This document shows, piece by piece, positions 1 to 13,510 of a stretch of 64,000 bases of DNA. The notes beneath the pieces were generated by a model that ran no database searches, was not told the origin of the DNA, and saw nothing but the letters and a program-made list of their open reading frames with translations. The position numbers and the translations under genes were made by a program. This DNA comes from Strongyloides papillosus (lineage: Eukaryota > Nematoda > Chromadorea > Rhabditida > Strongyloididae). Numbering within the stretch: position 1 is the first letter of the stretch; every line of letters starts with the position of its first letter. The DNA lies in contig SRSI01000035.1 in NCBI GenBank assembly GCA_005656395.1, positions 434,001 through 498,000 on the forward strand. The letters are read 5' to 3'.

Positions 1-473
1 GGTGTTGTTTTTGGTTTTTTCGTTCTTTTTGTTTTTATTGTTGTTGTTGGTATTATTGTCGTTGTCTTTCCACCTGATGATGGTTTTGTTGTTCTTTGTG
101 GTTTACCTCTTCTAGTTGTTGTTCTTGGTCCATGTGTTGTTGTTTTTTCGGGACGAGGTGGTCTTGGTTTTATTGGTTTGCAATGTGGAGGAAGTTTGTG
201 ATGGTGAATGTGAATATGAATATCGGTATGCCCATCGTGTTTGACTATATGTGTGCCTTTACCTTTGTGTTTTCCTTTGCCTTTCTTTTCTCCTTTGCTT
301 CCTTTTCCTCCTTTATATTCAACTAATGCATTATCGTTATCACTACCACTAACTTCAGTTAAACCATTTTCTTCATCTTTTTTAGTACTTTTTGGTTTTT
401 TTGCATCAGTATACAGATAGGGTAAGAATGCCACTAAGGCAATAATATAAAATATAAGAAACTTGAAATACAT
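1..473 (-). CDS. Secreted Lys/Thr/His-rich low-complexity protein, partial (C-terminus beyond window)
   Basis: An ATG at 473 opens a minus-strand frame that stays open for 157 codons to the window edge, far longer than chance allows in such A+T-rich DNA. The first ~24 residues (MYFKFLIFYIIALVAFLPYL, then YTDA) look like a signal peptide. Then come an acidic spacer (EVSGSDNDN), a Gly/Lys-rich run (KGGKGSKGEKKGKGKHKGKG), a His cluster (about residues 80-92, DIHIHIHHH) and a Thr/Lys/Pro/Arg-rich tail (KTTT, RTTTRR, GKTTT) typical of O-glycosylated, mucin-like or extracellular-matrix proteins. The His cluster could bind metal, which is inference. No known family is recognised. The gene is cut at its 3' end by the window start, so length, further exons and any C-terminal domain are unknown. 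A plus-strand frame over 96-326 is only its shadow. Confidence 0.75.
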   Translation of the reverse strand, partial: MYFKFLIFYIIALVAFLPYLYTDAKKPKSTKKDEENGLTEVSGSDNDNALVEYKGGKGSKGEKKGKGKHKGKGTHIVKHDGHTDIHIHIHHHKLPPHCKPIKPRPPRPEKTTTHGPRTTTRRGKPQRTTKPSSGGKTTTIIPTTTIKTKRTKKPKTT

Positions 474-2506
474 TGTTTAGTATGAAATGCCTAAATATAA
501 CTCTCAAACGCTATGTATTTCTGTAAAAAAGAAATCAAAATTGAAACTGTGTCATAAAGAAATAAATTTGCCATTAAATACATTTTACAGTTTACCTGAG
601 TTTTAAAATAAACAATAAGTCCAACCATATTTCCAGGTTAAATTAATCTTTGATTTAATAAACTTTATTAGTTTTGTATTTTTTTAAGTTCATAGTTAGG
701 TAAATTTAAATTTTATGTTACAAGTTTATAATTTTTTGTTATATTTAATAATAGCGATTTTTGAAATCTTATTATTCAATTATTTTTTTTATTCTCTTCT
801 ACGTATTAATTTTTAATGTTAATATTGTTTGATTTTTTTGTTGCCGTAATGATATGAAATGTTAATCATTGTATTTTTTATTGAAATATGTTTTTCAATA
901 TTTTGCAAATGTTTTTACTGTTAATCTGTTTGCAAAAAATCATTTTGGTTTATTCATAATTTTTTTTTGTAGATAACTTATTCCTAAGATCATACACCAT
1001 TAATTATTTAAATTTTTGAGATATTGTTTAATGGCCGTAAAAAAATCCTTGACTACACATCACATAGGTAAACGTAGCATCAAATTTACGAAAATATTTT
1101 TTAATGTTCTGTCACGAGTTTTGTTCCAATGTTTTAAATCTTATGTTTGCAATTATTATAATATATCAAATTTCATTATTTTACTTTAATCATATTCTTT
1201 TACATTATTTAAAAATGAGAATTTGTAACACTTTAAAAGGTTAGCAAATTAAGAATTTCTCTAGGGAATTTTTAAATGTGAGAATATTCTTAAATTAAAA
1301 TTATAGATATTTATTTTTTGCATTATCATTGACAAGTTATTTTGGAGTGTCTGGAATACTATCTTTGTCCATAATGACATCAAACATAACTGATTAGACA
1401 TTGAGAAAGCAAAAAAAACAAATATTTGACTTATAATTTTTTTTATGAAGATGTAAGAATATAATGTGTAACTTTTCTTAATTTTATTTTTTATGTCAAG
1501 TTGTGTAAAGAACTATTGTTTTGAGAAAATGGTTAACATATTGCTCTTAGGAGAATTTTTGAATCCCTCACTCTCAAGACAAATTTCTTTCTTTATATTT
1601 TCTTAAAATAAATCGATATATCAATTTATTTTAATGATTGAATAATTGGAGTACTATAATGATCATAATATCCGCAAATGCGAATTTTTTTAGTAATTAT
1701 AATAAGACTAACTATTCGATTAACATAACTTTATCTGTCATTAAGATTAAAATAGAGAAACAATTAATAATCAATTCCTAGAATTTTTCTATCAATTTTA
1801 CTTGTCTTTATACTTTCTCTTCTGCATTATCATAATCAAAAGTTCTACGAAATTTTTGATTTTTACCTACAACATCAGTATGATATAAAAGGCGTTTTGA
1901 TGGAAACATCGTTTAACAATCAATGTAGTGAAGAACAACAAGGAAACCAGATAGAGAATTCCTTCTAAGTTTGAAGCAATCTACAGTATTTTTTTTAAAA
2001 TTTTTTGTTTTTTATTGTTGTGTTTAAATGAAGTCAATCCTAATACACTATTTGGATTGAATACCATTTTATCTTAAAATTATTTTTCATGTGTTATGTT
2101 CACTTCTAATGTTGTTACACATTTTCTTATTATTGTGTCATCTAATACTAATCTTTCTTGATTACTATATTTTCCATTGTTAAATCCTTCTTTTATTAGT
2201 AATGATGTTTTCCTTCATTCTCATGAAATATTCACCACCACTATCAATAATATTTATATACTTTTTACCCATTGGAAATTTTGCATGAAATCCAATGTAA
2301 ATATAATAGTACTAATTTCATTATTTTTCCCAAACCCATATTTAAAGATTTTTTACTTTAATAAAAAACTTCCCGTTACCCATCATTTTGTGAATCTTTT
2401 ATTAATAGAATATCCATAAATTCAAGAAATAATTTTTTACAATTAGTTAGCATCATATATTATATTAAATTATAAGTTATATTAAAGAACATTTTATATC
2501 TTGTCA
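474..2506. other. Intergenic region, no gene seen
   Basis: About 2 kb of A+T-rich DNA between a minus-strand start (473) and the 3' end of the next minus-strand gene. A TATA-like GATATAAAAGGCG near 1881-1894 is followed by a 22-codon ATG frame ending at 1968, too short to call. A plus-strand frame over 2177-2419 starts without an ATG and has no family resemblance; I treat it as chance. Confidence 0.5.
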
Positions 2507-3149
2507 TCATGAATAAGTGATTTCATTTGATTTCTTATAATAAGCAGCACCAATAATGATACAAATTATAAATTGTCCAATGATACCATAACATAGTGCT
2601 AAACTAATTATTTCAATATTACAATCTATAACAAAAAATTTTACTAGTAAATTATATTTTAATTAGTATCTATAAACAGTTAAACATTATTTTAACAAAT
2701 TTAAACAGGAATGATATATTATTTTTTATAAAAAAAATATTAAATAGTGATTTTTAATCATAATTAACACGAAAATCGTTTTTAAACATTATTTTAATCA
2801 AAAATCCCTCCATAATTTTCTTTAACATACCTTTAGAACTATAAAAAATAAAAATAAGGCTCCATAAATACAATGTCGCCCCAATAACGGCCTCAAGTCC
2901 AGCAACCCTAATAATATTGCTCGAATTAGACATTTTACAAATAAAATGAAACATATTAAAAAAAACCAAACAATCACATCCGTAAACACATATTAACAAC
3001 TCCATTCCTATTAATCCAAACTTAGATGAATAAATATTTTTAAAACATTCACCGTTAATTTCAATACTAATTATTAGTAGACAAATAGACGAGGTAACAA
3101 AAGTAATTAAAAAAAATATTGCTATTTTAGCAATTGTATTTGATTTCAT
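2507..3149 (-). CDS. Four-transmembrane small membrane protein, two exons
   Basis: Exon 1 is 3149-2831 and exon 2 is 2625-2507. The donor reads TCT AAA G|gtatgtt and the acceptor ttgttatag|AT TGT, a phase-1 join making an Asp codon and a 145-residue protein. Without the splice, the frame would run 25 codons of unrelated sequence and lack the last helix. Four hydrophobic helices are visible: about residues 7-30, 44-70, 82-104 and 111-136, with short cytoplasm-like ends (KKSNEITYS at the C-terminus). The layout resembles small tetraspan (MARVEL/claudin-like) proteins of nematodes, but I see no diagnostic motif, so no function is claimed. It lies 0.54 kb downstream of the kinase gene on the same strand; the spacing is too large to assume an operon. 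Confidence 0.7.
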
Positions 3150-3691
3150 TGTTAAAGGCTTATATCAAAAAATGAAACTATCCTTATATTTATATCTTAA
3201 TTTTATTTTAATATGTACTGATTAAAGAATAAGGAACTTTTTTGCTAACTAATTTATGTATGTAATTTGTAATTAAAAATTTCTTGTAATTAATAAAGAA
3301 TCATATTTTGTTTATAAGAATCTTCTCATGTAATATTTTATATGAGAAAAATAACTATTAAAATTTTATAATTAAATTGTAGAAAGAACAAAGTTGTTAT
3401 TTATTCTCAAGACATAACTTTTTTTCTTAGATTAATTATCAAATTTCTTTAATATATTTATCAATGTTATTGTATAAATAATTAACAGATTTTTTATCAT
3501 ATGTAAGTACATTAATTTTTCACACATAAATTCTTTATTCTTAAAAACAAAACAATAAATATATTGACATAAAAATTGTGTAATTTATTTTTATAACTTT
3601 ATATAGTGTTATAAATTAAATTTTGTAAACCATTCAAAATATAAAATTTCACAATTAAACATTAGCCATAAATAAACAAAATTAAATTAAA
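3150..3691. other. Intergenic spacer between two minus-strand genes
   Basis: About 540 bp of A+T-rich DNA holding the kinase 3' end and the upstream region of the four-TM gene. Nothing else is recognisable. Confidence 0.5.
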
Positions 3692-5797
3692 TTATCCATC
3701 AATTGTTGTAGAAGTATTCTTTTGTTGTTGTTGAAAACCCAATAAATTGTATATTGAATGTGGAGTATCATATAAGTTATTTTTTATTGATTCTTTTGTT
3801 GATTGAGCACAATATCCTAATGCTTTCATCTGCTTTAATCTTTTATCATCAAGTTTAATTTTATCTTCAACAATCAAATCACAAATACTATCTGTTCTTA
3901 TTTGTCCCATCAAACCACATAATGATGTCTTGCTACTTTTTTTTCTTCGCTCCTTCCTTTTTTCTATCTCATAACATATCATAGTATCTTTAATAATAAA
4001 ATCTGTTTTACAAATAATTTGATCAGTATCCCATCGTCGATATGGATGGACACGAAGCATGTTAACTAATAAATCATCAATATCACGATAATGTGTAAAG
4101 TACAAATACTTTGGAGAGTGATTTTTAATCTTTATTTTTGATGGAGTTGATATTGGATACCTGGTATGACATAAATATGTTGTATTTACTGTCCTTTTTC
4201 CTCCTTTTTTTACTGTTGTATGAGGTGAATACGATTTGGCTCTTATAACATCAAACTTTTTTCTTATCTCCTCCAATACATCATCTTTATATGCACCATC
4301 AAAGAGGAAGGATCCTTTTATCATGACGTACAAAATTAATCCTGCTGCCCATATATCTGCCTGAAATGGATTAAATGGCTCAGATTTTAATATCTCCGGT
4401 CCCATATATTTCAATGTACCACATCCTCTAATAATCTTAATCTTATGTCTATTACTATCATTAATCACTTCATCAACTTTTAAGTCACCCAATGACGCCA
4501 TAGTTGTGTCAGCATATGTAAACTCCAAAGCCATACCGAAATCGATGATCTTAACATGTCCAGTTTTTGAAACTATAATATTTTCTGGTTTTAAATCAAG
4601 ATGAGCAATATTATGTGTATGTAGGTAGTGTAAACCGAGAATAAATTGTGAATAAATATGTCTAGTATCGTTATAATTAAATGCACCATTTTGTAATATT
4701 TCATCAAATAAATCTAAACCATCACATAACTCTGTCACTAATGTAAAATATTTTAAATCAGGACTTTCAATTACTTGGAAAAGTTTAACTATAATTAAAA
4801 TAAAATAAATGGATGTTATAAATATAACATATATAAAGATGACAACACAACATAAATAATTCTTTTAAAACATACCAATATGTTTATGATTCATTTTTTG
4901 TAAAATTGATTTTTCATTTTTAAGCATCTTCAATTCTTTCTCATATTTCTCATGGAATGGTATACCATCATCATCATCATTATCAATAACCCTTCCATTA
5001 TCTGATGCCATTTTTTTAATATTAATATGTTTTATAGCAACTGATACAGATGTTAGGAGGTGTTTAGCTTTGTAGACTGATGAGAAACCCCCATAAGCAA
5101 TGTGTTTTGTGATTTGATATCCACTGACTTTGGGAAATGCAAATTGTTCGATAGCCAAATTGTCATCAGTCTTCTTATCATCATGATAAAACTTCTGGGA
5201 AACATGTTTACTTTTAACGTTATTATTTAATGGTAAGGAAAAAGTTTTCATTTTAATGGTTCTCATTGGTTCACCGGAGAAACACATAAATGAGGCATAC
5301 TTTGAAAAGTCATTTTCAGTACAATTTGATGAGGTGTTCGAATTTTCATCTGTCGAATTTTTATCATCCCTCGTTGAGACTTCCTTCACTTTTGGTGCCT
5401 TACGTTTAAACCAACTTTTTGGTTTTATGTAATACAAAAAATGCTTTTTTTTACCACTTTTTAATAAATTTTTCCTCTCACCTATGGTATCTTTTTCACC
5501 ATCATTTTGATTATTATATTTATTCCATATAAATAGAGGTCTTTTATTATCATTCTTACTCATTGATGTAATAGAATAATGTTTAGTTTTATTAGTATGT
5601 AAAACAGAAAATACTAGTTTTCGAATCGGAGAAAACTTAGAATGAAATACAGTTGTTCTGCCAACTACCAAGTGATTGCTATTTTGTCTTCCTTTTCCTT
5701 CTGTCTCATTTGGAGAAATGGTAAAAAGCTGTTCACCACTCTTTTCAGTCATACAACAACTATCACCATCCAACTTATCTTCAATTGAGTTTTTCAT
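3692..5797 (-). CDS. Divergent serine/threonine protein kinase (CAMK-like), two exons
   Basis: Exon 1 is 5797-4876 and exon 2 is 4788-3692; the 87-bp intron has ends gtatgt and ttatag, and the phase-1 join restores kinase sequence HKHIVKLFQVIE. The product is 672 residues. Residues 1-226 are a low-complexity, basic, Ser/Asn-rich extension. The catalytic domain starts near 227 (YQITKHIAYGGFSSVYKA): glycine loop 234-241, ATP-binding Lys256 in VAIK, catalytic HLDLKPEN with Asp372, DFG with Asp391. It should therefore be an active Ser/Thr kinase; HLDLKPEN suits the CAMK group. Oddities: the usual APE is GPE (around 437), the glycine loop begins with Tyr-Gly-Gly, and a Lys/Asp-rich insert (NDSNRHKIKIIRGCGTLKY region) lengthens the activation segment. 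A second insert (basic, HTTVKKGGKRTVNTT) lies in the C-lobe, and the tail is Lys-rich then Gln/Asn-rich. I cannot assign an orthologue. Its 5' end faces the sulfotransferase gene across 0.9 kb. Confidence 0.85.
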
Positions 5798-6705
5798 AAT
5801 ATTATATTATTTTAAACTATCTTTAATATATGTATTTCTTCTCTTATTTTAACACACAGTAATGATATAAAATATATATGATATTTATATTACTTTTAAA
5901 ACCTCGTATAATAAAATTTAAATTTAAAAAATTTATTTCTTGTTGATTAAAATAATAAAAAATAGTAAATCATATTAAAGGGACATCTATAAAGAAAAGT
6001 TTAATACATATAATACTCTTAAAACATATATTTTAATGTAAAACACTTCAAGAAATTGTCATACATATAACTAAAAGCACGTATAATTTATTTTTAGTGA
6101 ATAAAAAAAATGATAAAAAGATGATTTGTCACACATCACATACACATTTATAAAGCAATAATATATAGCAAATATAAATTTCAATATTAATTATTTCGTA
6201 CTTGACAAGAGATTGAAATAAAAAAAACGAGTAGTAGTGAAATGATAAATATAGGGGGAAAATTTCATTCTTAGTATTGTTGCGTCATAGACATACGTGA
6301 ATAATAATAATTATAGATAAAAAGTTCACGAATCTCAAAATAAAATATCCTTTTTAAAAAATAACAACCAAAAAATATGTCAAGACCATTAATTTTTGAT
6401 ATACATTTCACTTAAAGAGATGTATATTGTTTAGAGGAGGAGGAAGTATTCCATTTAAAGCAAAAAAATTTTGATTATCACATTTAGTCTTATTAAAGAT
6501 ACTTCTATTTATTGTTGTTAGATAAAAAAAGTATTAATCGGGATTAAAAATGATTAATTCATATATTAATGATATCCCAACTTATTTTTTAATATAGGTC
6601 AGTGAAAGTATGGTGAATACATAGTTAATATAATAATAAAGTAGAAAAAAATTTATCATTTTCTTAATGATTTTGTTTTTCAATAATCATTACTAAGAAA
6701 AAATA
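5798..6705. promoter_or_regulatory. Shared divergent promoter region, kinase / sulfotransferase
   Basis: Head-to-head arrangement: kinase ATG at 5797 (minus) and sulfotransferase ATG at 6706 (plus). The 908 bp between them must hold both promoters. I see no clear core element apart from A+T-rich runs and a purine stretch (GAGGAGGAGGAAG near 6434), so boundaries are inferred only from gene orientation. Confidence 0.4.
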
Positions 6706-8167
6706 ATGAAAAAAAATCATATTAATTATTTTATGCTATTACTACAACTTTTGTGGTTATTAAAAGTTTATGCCAATATATCAATGAAAGAAGATGGCAA
6801 TAAACCATTGAATGGGGAAATAAATAATGTTAAAGAAGGCTCCAAATACCATAACAATCATATTGTATATAAGGACATATTTAGTGTTGTTGAAGATGTC
6901 TTTAGTGCAAACATAACAGAAACAGATAGTAGAGATGAAAAAATATTCAAGGATATTATTTTTTCGGTTCCAATGAAGGAAACAATCCAAATATACAATC
7001 AGATAAAGGAAAAATATAAAACGTTAAGTAATGTTACGATGAAAACAAAAAATTTGATGAAGAAGGAAAATAAATCTAATGGTATTTTTAATTTAACTTC
7101 TCCATCCCCTATTCATAATACAACAACAAACACTGTTACTTCAAGTATTATGAAATTAACAAGGAAGTTAAGTAATAAAAAAGATACTTTAACTACCATG
7201 TCATCGGGAGTAATTAGAAAGAATGATTCAATTATGTCTAAAAATGAAACATCTACATGTTTTAGAACACCATTTGAAAAAACAAAATGTATTGAATTAT
7301 TCCAATTACCAAATAATAATAACTATTTAGTACCAAAATACAAGTTTCATACATGTAGTATAGGAAAAAATTTTAGTGCCTACATAACAGCAATATTCTG
7401 TTATCTTTTTAATCAAAAGAAATTTAAATACATCTATGGACACCTAGAAAATGGGATATGGAATTCATTTCCATGTCATAACGTTAATGGACCATTCAGT
7501 ACAAAGGAGGTTATTAAAGATTATACAAATAGAGATGGAAAAGAATTTTGGGAAAGGTGGAGGCATGTTGTTATTATTAGAAATCCAATTGATAGATTTC
7601 TAAGTGCCTTTACGCACTTATGTGCAACAAAAAATAATAAGAATAGGAAAAAAGATTGTTTTAATTGTAATAGTGATATGAAATGTTTCTTAAAAAGATT
7701 ATATATAGATATTTTGAGAGTGAAAAGAAAAAAAAAATTGGTTAACAATAGAGTCAAGAATCATTTTTACCCTCAGACTGCGTAGGTTTTTTTTCTATAT
7801 CATCTTTAATGTTTAGGAATTAATCATTTTTGTTTTACCATTTCTAAAAAATGCTTCTTATAGATTATGTGATTATACTGGAAAAAATCAATTTATAAGA
7901 TATCTCAATTTTAGTACTACAAAAGAAATTTTTTACACTAATTTTATTAAGGAATTGGAAGATAGTAATATCCCAGATAATGATGTTTTTTTCATTGAGG
8001 TGGAGATTAGGGAAAGGATCTTGAAGCATACGACAACTGGGACAAAATTAAGGGAAATTCAAGTGGAGAAACTCTTCAATGATCCTTATTTATTAGACTT
8101 AGCAACAAAAATATACTACCATGATTTCATAGCATTTAATTACTCCTTACCCAATATAGTAAATTAA
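6706..8167 (+). CDS. Nematode-type carbohydrate sulfotransferase, two exons
   Basis: Exon 1 is 6706-7781, the intron (82 bp, gtaggt...cttatag) 7782-7863, exon 2 7864-8167; the join gives HFYPQTALCDYTG and a 459-residue protein. A hydrophobic segment at 8-23 is a signal anchor, expected to place the enzyme in the Golgi lumen. Residues 25-185 are a poorly conserved Asn/Ser/Thr-rich stem with several N-glycosylation sequons. The catalytic part starts near 205: the PAPS 5'-phosphosulfate loop corresponds to KYKFHTCSIGKNFSAY (211-226) and the 3'-phosphate-binding motif to RHVVIIRNPIDRFLSAF (286-302, Arg292), followed by a Cys-rich stretch (CFNCNSDMKC, 318-327) and the HFYPQT motif (353). These match the Sulfotransfer_2-type family that is expanded in nematodes and transfers sulfate to glycans. 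The specific substrate is unknown. Confidence 0.85.
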
Positions 8168-11100
8168 ATGTATAATCACAAAAAGTAAAATGTTTTTCAA
8201 AATTTTTCAATCTAAAATATACACGTCTCGTCGATAGAAGAGACATTCATGAAAAGGTATTAAAAAATGGCATAAATAGTAAATTTTTTACTTTTAAAAC
8301 TGCAATAACAAAAGTACATTTAATCATGTAAAAATTTTTTTCTTAAATCTTTTCATTTTAATTGTTTTGTGTTTGATTTAAATTTGGCTAATAAAGTTAA
8401 ATGCATTCTTAAAGATGTTTATTGTTATGTGTTTTAATGTAAAGTAATAAAAAAATTACATTTTATGTTTTTGTCTTTGTAAAAATGTTTTTTTGGCTGG
8501 GATTTATGGTAAAATATGTGATTGTCTCGGTGGAAATTAACAATTATAATATGATAGATGTAGTAGTTAGATGATGAAATAGAGATTGTATTTTTTGTTG
8601 GGAGGGTGTGAATAAAGAATATTTTAAAAAATAAGTAAAAATATTAGTCTATAAAAGTAAAAAATGAACGACGACTAAATACATCAATCTTCATTAACAC
8701 TATAACTTAATATTTTTTATTTTTGAAATATTCGATATATTGAATATAAAGTTAAAAAATCTAAATATCACATCAGAAATATATTAGCATAAATTTATAG
8801 CAACTAATCTAATTAGTCGAATTTAAATTTGTTATTTAATGTCATAAAAAGAAAAAACATTTAATTTATTTATTTAATATCCTTATAAAAAAATTTGTAC
8901 TTTAATTATTTAATGGTAAATAAATGTATTACAAAGTATAGTTGTTGTAATGCTTGATTGCTATAAAAGTTAAAAATAGTTTTATGATTAATAAGTGTTA
9001 ATCTTATTAAGGTTCGAAATAGAAGTTTTACTTCGAAATGGCATACAATTCACGAATCAGAAATTAGAAACACAGTTGCAATGTTTTTTTGTGAAAATGA
9101 ATAAATATTTATGATATAATAAAATATAGTATCATAAAGTTGTAACTTTTTTACGATTAATTTTTTTCTCCAATAATTTTTTTAGATAAATTGTAGTATT
9201 TGTGCTAAGAAACAAAAAAAAATAGTAAAAAAAATAGATCAATTTTAAATAAAATTATACTACGGTTGTCAACAAAAATGTCATATAAGATTTTAGTTTA
9301 AAAACAACGTACTTAAATAGTATATTTTTTTGTTTTCGTAATAAAATATTTTGTGTAAAAAAATTCTTTACTAAAAATAGTCTATATTTATTTATCACGT
9401 TTTCCTATAATTAGTTAGCAAATTATTTTAATAATTACAAATAAAAGTATATTATTATGAATTTAGCTAATTGAGGGAGTTCTTATAAAATAATTATCTA
9501 AATAGAAAATCTCGATATCCAAAACACTCCCAGGAAATATAGGATATAATTTTAACAAAAATATTTTTAAAATAAAGGATTAATCTTTTTATAATTATAT
9601 CTATATCAAAAGAATGTTATGGAAAAAATTTCAATTGAGATTTATTTTCATTTAAAAAGTCGAAAAATAATGATAGAGTAATAGATAGAAGTAATGAATT
9701 AATTATAACTAAAGGTATATTTAAAATAAAATTATGTCATTCTTCAAATATATATTTTTCATATTCCTCCTACTTAAAAAGTAAGCCTTAAAATTTTGAA
9801 AGAAAAAAAATGCCTAACTTTGTCTGGTTATTAATTTATAATAATTTAATGGTTATTACTTTTTTAAGTAAACATTCAACTTAATAGATGAATTTAGTAT
9901 AAGTATGTTAAATAATGAAGAATGTAACTAGAAAAGATGTTTTTTCAATAAATTTTATATAGATAGAAGAATTAATTAACAAATTGTCTTCTTAGAATAG
10001 ACGTACTTATTTCAAGAATTTATGCATTCTAATTAAGAATGATTTTTATTATGCATAAATCTTTTTATCAATTCACTCACATTCATAATATAAGGTTAAG
10101 AAATTGATAATTTTATAACGAGTTAAAAAATAATTAGCTTTGTTTTCTAGGAAATAAATTATTAAATACATTTTTATGTACAAAATAAGATAGATGACAA
10201 AGTTTTTAGCTTGTTTTATTGACACTCAACGAAAATTCAGTTACAATTATGTTTTTGTATACTCTTTTTATTAACGAACATACTTAACTTAATTTTCACT
10301 AAGACGTATTAATATCATCATATCTATTTATAGATGGTTAGTCACTTCGTATAAATGATAGGTATATAAAATAAAATGATATTTCTAATGATAAGTAAAT
10401 GTTAATATAAATTTAGTTAAATTATTTTTCGAAATTTCAATTATTATTTAATAATTTTCAATAAGTTACTTCCTTTTTAGTATTTATTTGTATTTAACTT
10501 CCTCCATTAAAAAGTTATTTAAAATAAAAAAAAAAACTTTTATATGAAAATACAATAAAATTTATTTTCACTGAATGGGATAAATATTTTGTCATATGAA
10601 ACAATTTTTATTGAAATTATTACTTGTTACGAGGAAATATCAAAAATAATTGATAGAAAGTAATAATATTATTTATAGAAAGTTATAAAAATAAACTCCA
10701 TTTCACAGAAATTTGAAGCATTGTATATAAATTAATTTGGTTAATTATATAAATTATCATTTTTATTATTTGATTAAAAAAAGGGAAATTATCATTAATT
10801 ATGTGAATTTTAATTGAACTTTCAAATTATGTTCAGCTTCAGTGATGATAAATTTCGTTTTTTGGAACATCCATTAATTTCTCAACAAAAATTAGAATTT
10901 TTTTCTCAAATAATTATTCTTTTCATAAAATTTTTACACATTTTAGTATAAATGTTTGAATATTATTTATTTGTTAGCACTTTTAATGATTTTTAGTAAA
11001 AATTACATTAATTTTTTGCATGCACATTCATACAAAATTGAATTCATTAATTAACAATTATAAATATAGGAAATATTTATTAATTTTACTTTCTTACTAT

Positions 11101-13480
11101 AAGTTTTTGTCTCAAAATATATTAAATAATTTAAAAAAGTTGGTCATATGTATAATAAAATATTTTAAAACTACTATTTAGTATAAACTCTTTGAATTGT
11201 ATCAATAAATAATTAATTTATAAAAAAACTGAAAAAAAAAGTTTTATATAATTTAATCGTTAATTTGACGTGATGCCCTCTTAAGCGGATTAATTTTTAC
11301 ACTTTCTAAAAATGATTCTAAGTATGATCTTATCATTTCGACCATCAAAGATAAGATAAATATGTCTTCATAAATTATTGAAGGCAGAGTGACGCAATGA
11401 ATATAAAATGACCTCAATGTAATAGTTATTAAACCAAATTTTAATTTGCAAGATTCATTTCAACATATTTCTTAAGAAATTTATATATTTCATTGAAATA
11501 ATAAAGCCTATTTCATTATAATTAGAATTTGTTAATACTGAAAATGTAATATAAATCTTCTCCAACTATAATTATAATATCTCTTTTTTTCTAATGCATA
11601 TATATTTACTAAGAAAAATCTTTATTTATAGAAAGTGCAATTAATTTGCATTATATATGCTAAATCTTTTATATATCTCCAATAGTTATTTTTTAAGTAT
11701 TTGGCAACATCATTGCTAATCAAATTTATTTTCTTCCAATATTTTTTATTTCATTATAAAAAGATTAATCAATGAACGTCTGTTTACTGTTATGTATATT
11801 GTCAATTATAATCATTTAAATTGGTACTTGAAAGTGAATGACATATTTTTTGCATTGTATAGCAGACAGTATATTTATTTTAAATTTTAAAACAAATTTC
11901 TTGATACTAAAAGAATGCTTTAGATTTTTCATTATGACTTTGATGGTAGAAAGGTTGCAATTAGTTCAAGGGACATTACATAAAAGTTTTATTGTCATAC
12001 TAAATAATATTTCCATCAACAAGATTCAAAGATCAAGTAATTAATTCAGTTTGATGACTAATTTTATACTTAAAAAAAGGAGATAAAGTTTTACGTTACT
12101 ATCTTAATTTTAAAATTACTAATATACTATCAAAATTTCGTTATTTTTTTTGAAAAACATGCTTATATAAATATGTACTTTCTATTCCACCCTTCTATAT
12201 GCTTTTTTTTATTTATACTTCACAAATAATACTATTTTAGTTTATTTTCGCTACAAATTGTTTACTATTTTTCTTTTTTAAAATTACTACGACAAATCAT
12301 TAAAAAATCTATAATACTATCATTTTTATTTCTTAAAAACCTACTTAGCATACCATTAACTTATATAATACTTGAATTTTTAATTTTTAAAATTTCTATT
12401 TTTATCTGATCAAGAAAATATTTTAAATATTTACATTTAATCTACTATTATTAATCATTATAACACAAGTTTAATTGCATTTTTTCATTTGCTATACAAT
12501 ATTAAATACATACTACTAAATGTATAAAATTATTTCATATACTTAACAAAATTTGTTAAAAATTATTTTTAGATTTTAACACGACAATTTTACAATGCAA
12601 ATTTCTTCAATGTAATAATTTTTATATACGTATAGCTATTTCATCTTTTCATATAATATTACTTGCTATTGTCTCCTAAAATATTGTTTCATTTATTTTT
12701 TTAATAGCAATAAAATATTCTAGAAAAATATGCTTTTTAAATACATTTTATCTTTCAATTAATATTCAATGATCTATTGTAAAAGGTAACTTTAAATTGT
12801 CATTAATAACTTTTTTTATACATATTTTTATTTATTTTAACAATATTATTCTATTATTATATTTTAGTAGATAACATTTAAAATTAACTTTGAGTTTTTT
12901 GAAGAATAAAGCATACCATTTTATTTATTGATATAGTTCATATTTGTTTTCCCCTCAAATGCACTATGAACATAAAAATTTATTTGTATTTTTAATGAAT
13001 TCATTTTTTTTGTTTACCATATTCCTCCAATTTTTATAATTTTATACTTATTTATATCTTTTACAACATGTAAATTTCATTTTTTTTACTGGAAACATCC
13101 CCAATTGTCTCTTCTGTTTGAATAAAACCATTTTTTATGCATAATATTATTTGTATGGCAAATATTTAATAATTAACCTGTACTTTTCTACCTATTACAC
13201 ATTATAAATTATATTATTCTCCATAAAAATTCACCTTAAGAAGCTACAAAACCTTTAACAAAAAATTAATCTTTCAAATTTTTATATTCCTACAACGGAA
13301 ATCGGTATCATTTTAAAAATTCTTCTCTGTTCAAGAAACATTGTATTGGGGAAGCGTTTATATTGTATAATTATGTAATTACTTTAATTGTAACCAAAAA
13401 TATTTTTATTTAATAATTATCTTTTTATTACTATTTCTTGTACCCTAACTAAATTAATTAATTCTAAGTATAATATTATT
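8168..13480. other. Long gene-free A+T-rich intergenic region
   Basis: About 5.3 kb without a supportable gene. No frame on either strand exceeds about 70 codons; the best (11838-12044) has no domain, signal peptide or intron partner. AATAAA-like sites near 8163-8450 would serve the sulfotransferase 3' end. No mobile-element ends or tandem arrays were recognised by eye. Confidence 0.5.
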
Positions 13481-13510
13481 ATTTTTAGTGACTAAGTTAA
13501 AAGTCTTAGA
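13481..13510 (+). promoter_or_regulatory. Likely trans-splice acceptor and short 5' UTR of importin gene
   Basis: The sequence ATTTTTAG at 13481-13488 lies 22 nt before the importin ATG at 13511, with no in-frame upstream codon. A U-rich TTTTAG this close to the start is the usual nematode spliced-leader acceptor. It could alternatively be the acceptor of a 5' UTR cis-intron. Confidence 0.5.

Noticed and set aside
96..326. 76-codon plus-strand frame, Cys/Phe/Trp-rich
   Set aside because: It is the antisense of the low-complexity secreted protein read on the minus strand from 473 to the window start; no ATG context or family.
9005..9030. GGTTCGAAAT as a tRNA B box
   Set aside because: No A box or cloverleaf can be formed around it.
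11838..12044. 68-codon plus-strand frame in the long intergenic region
   Set aside because: Length is within chance for this region; no signal peptide, domain or splice partner.
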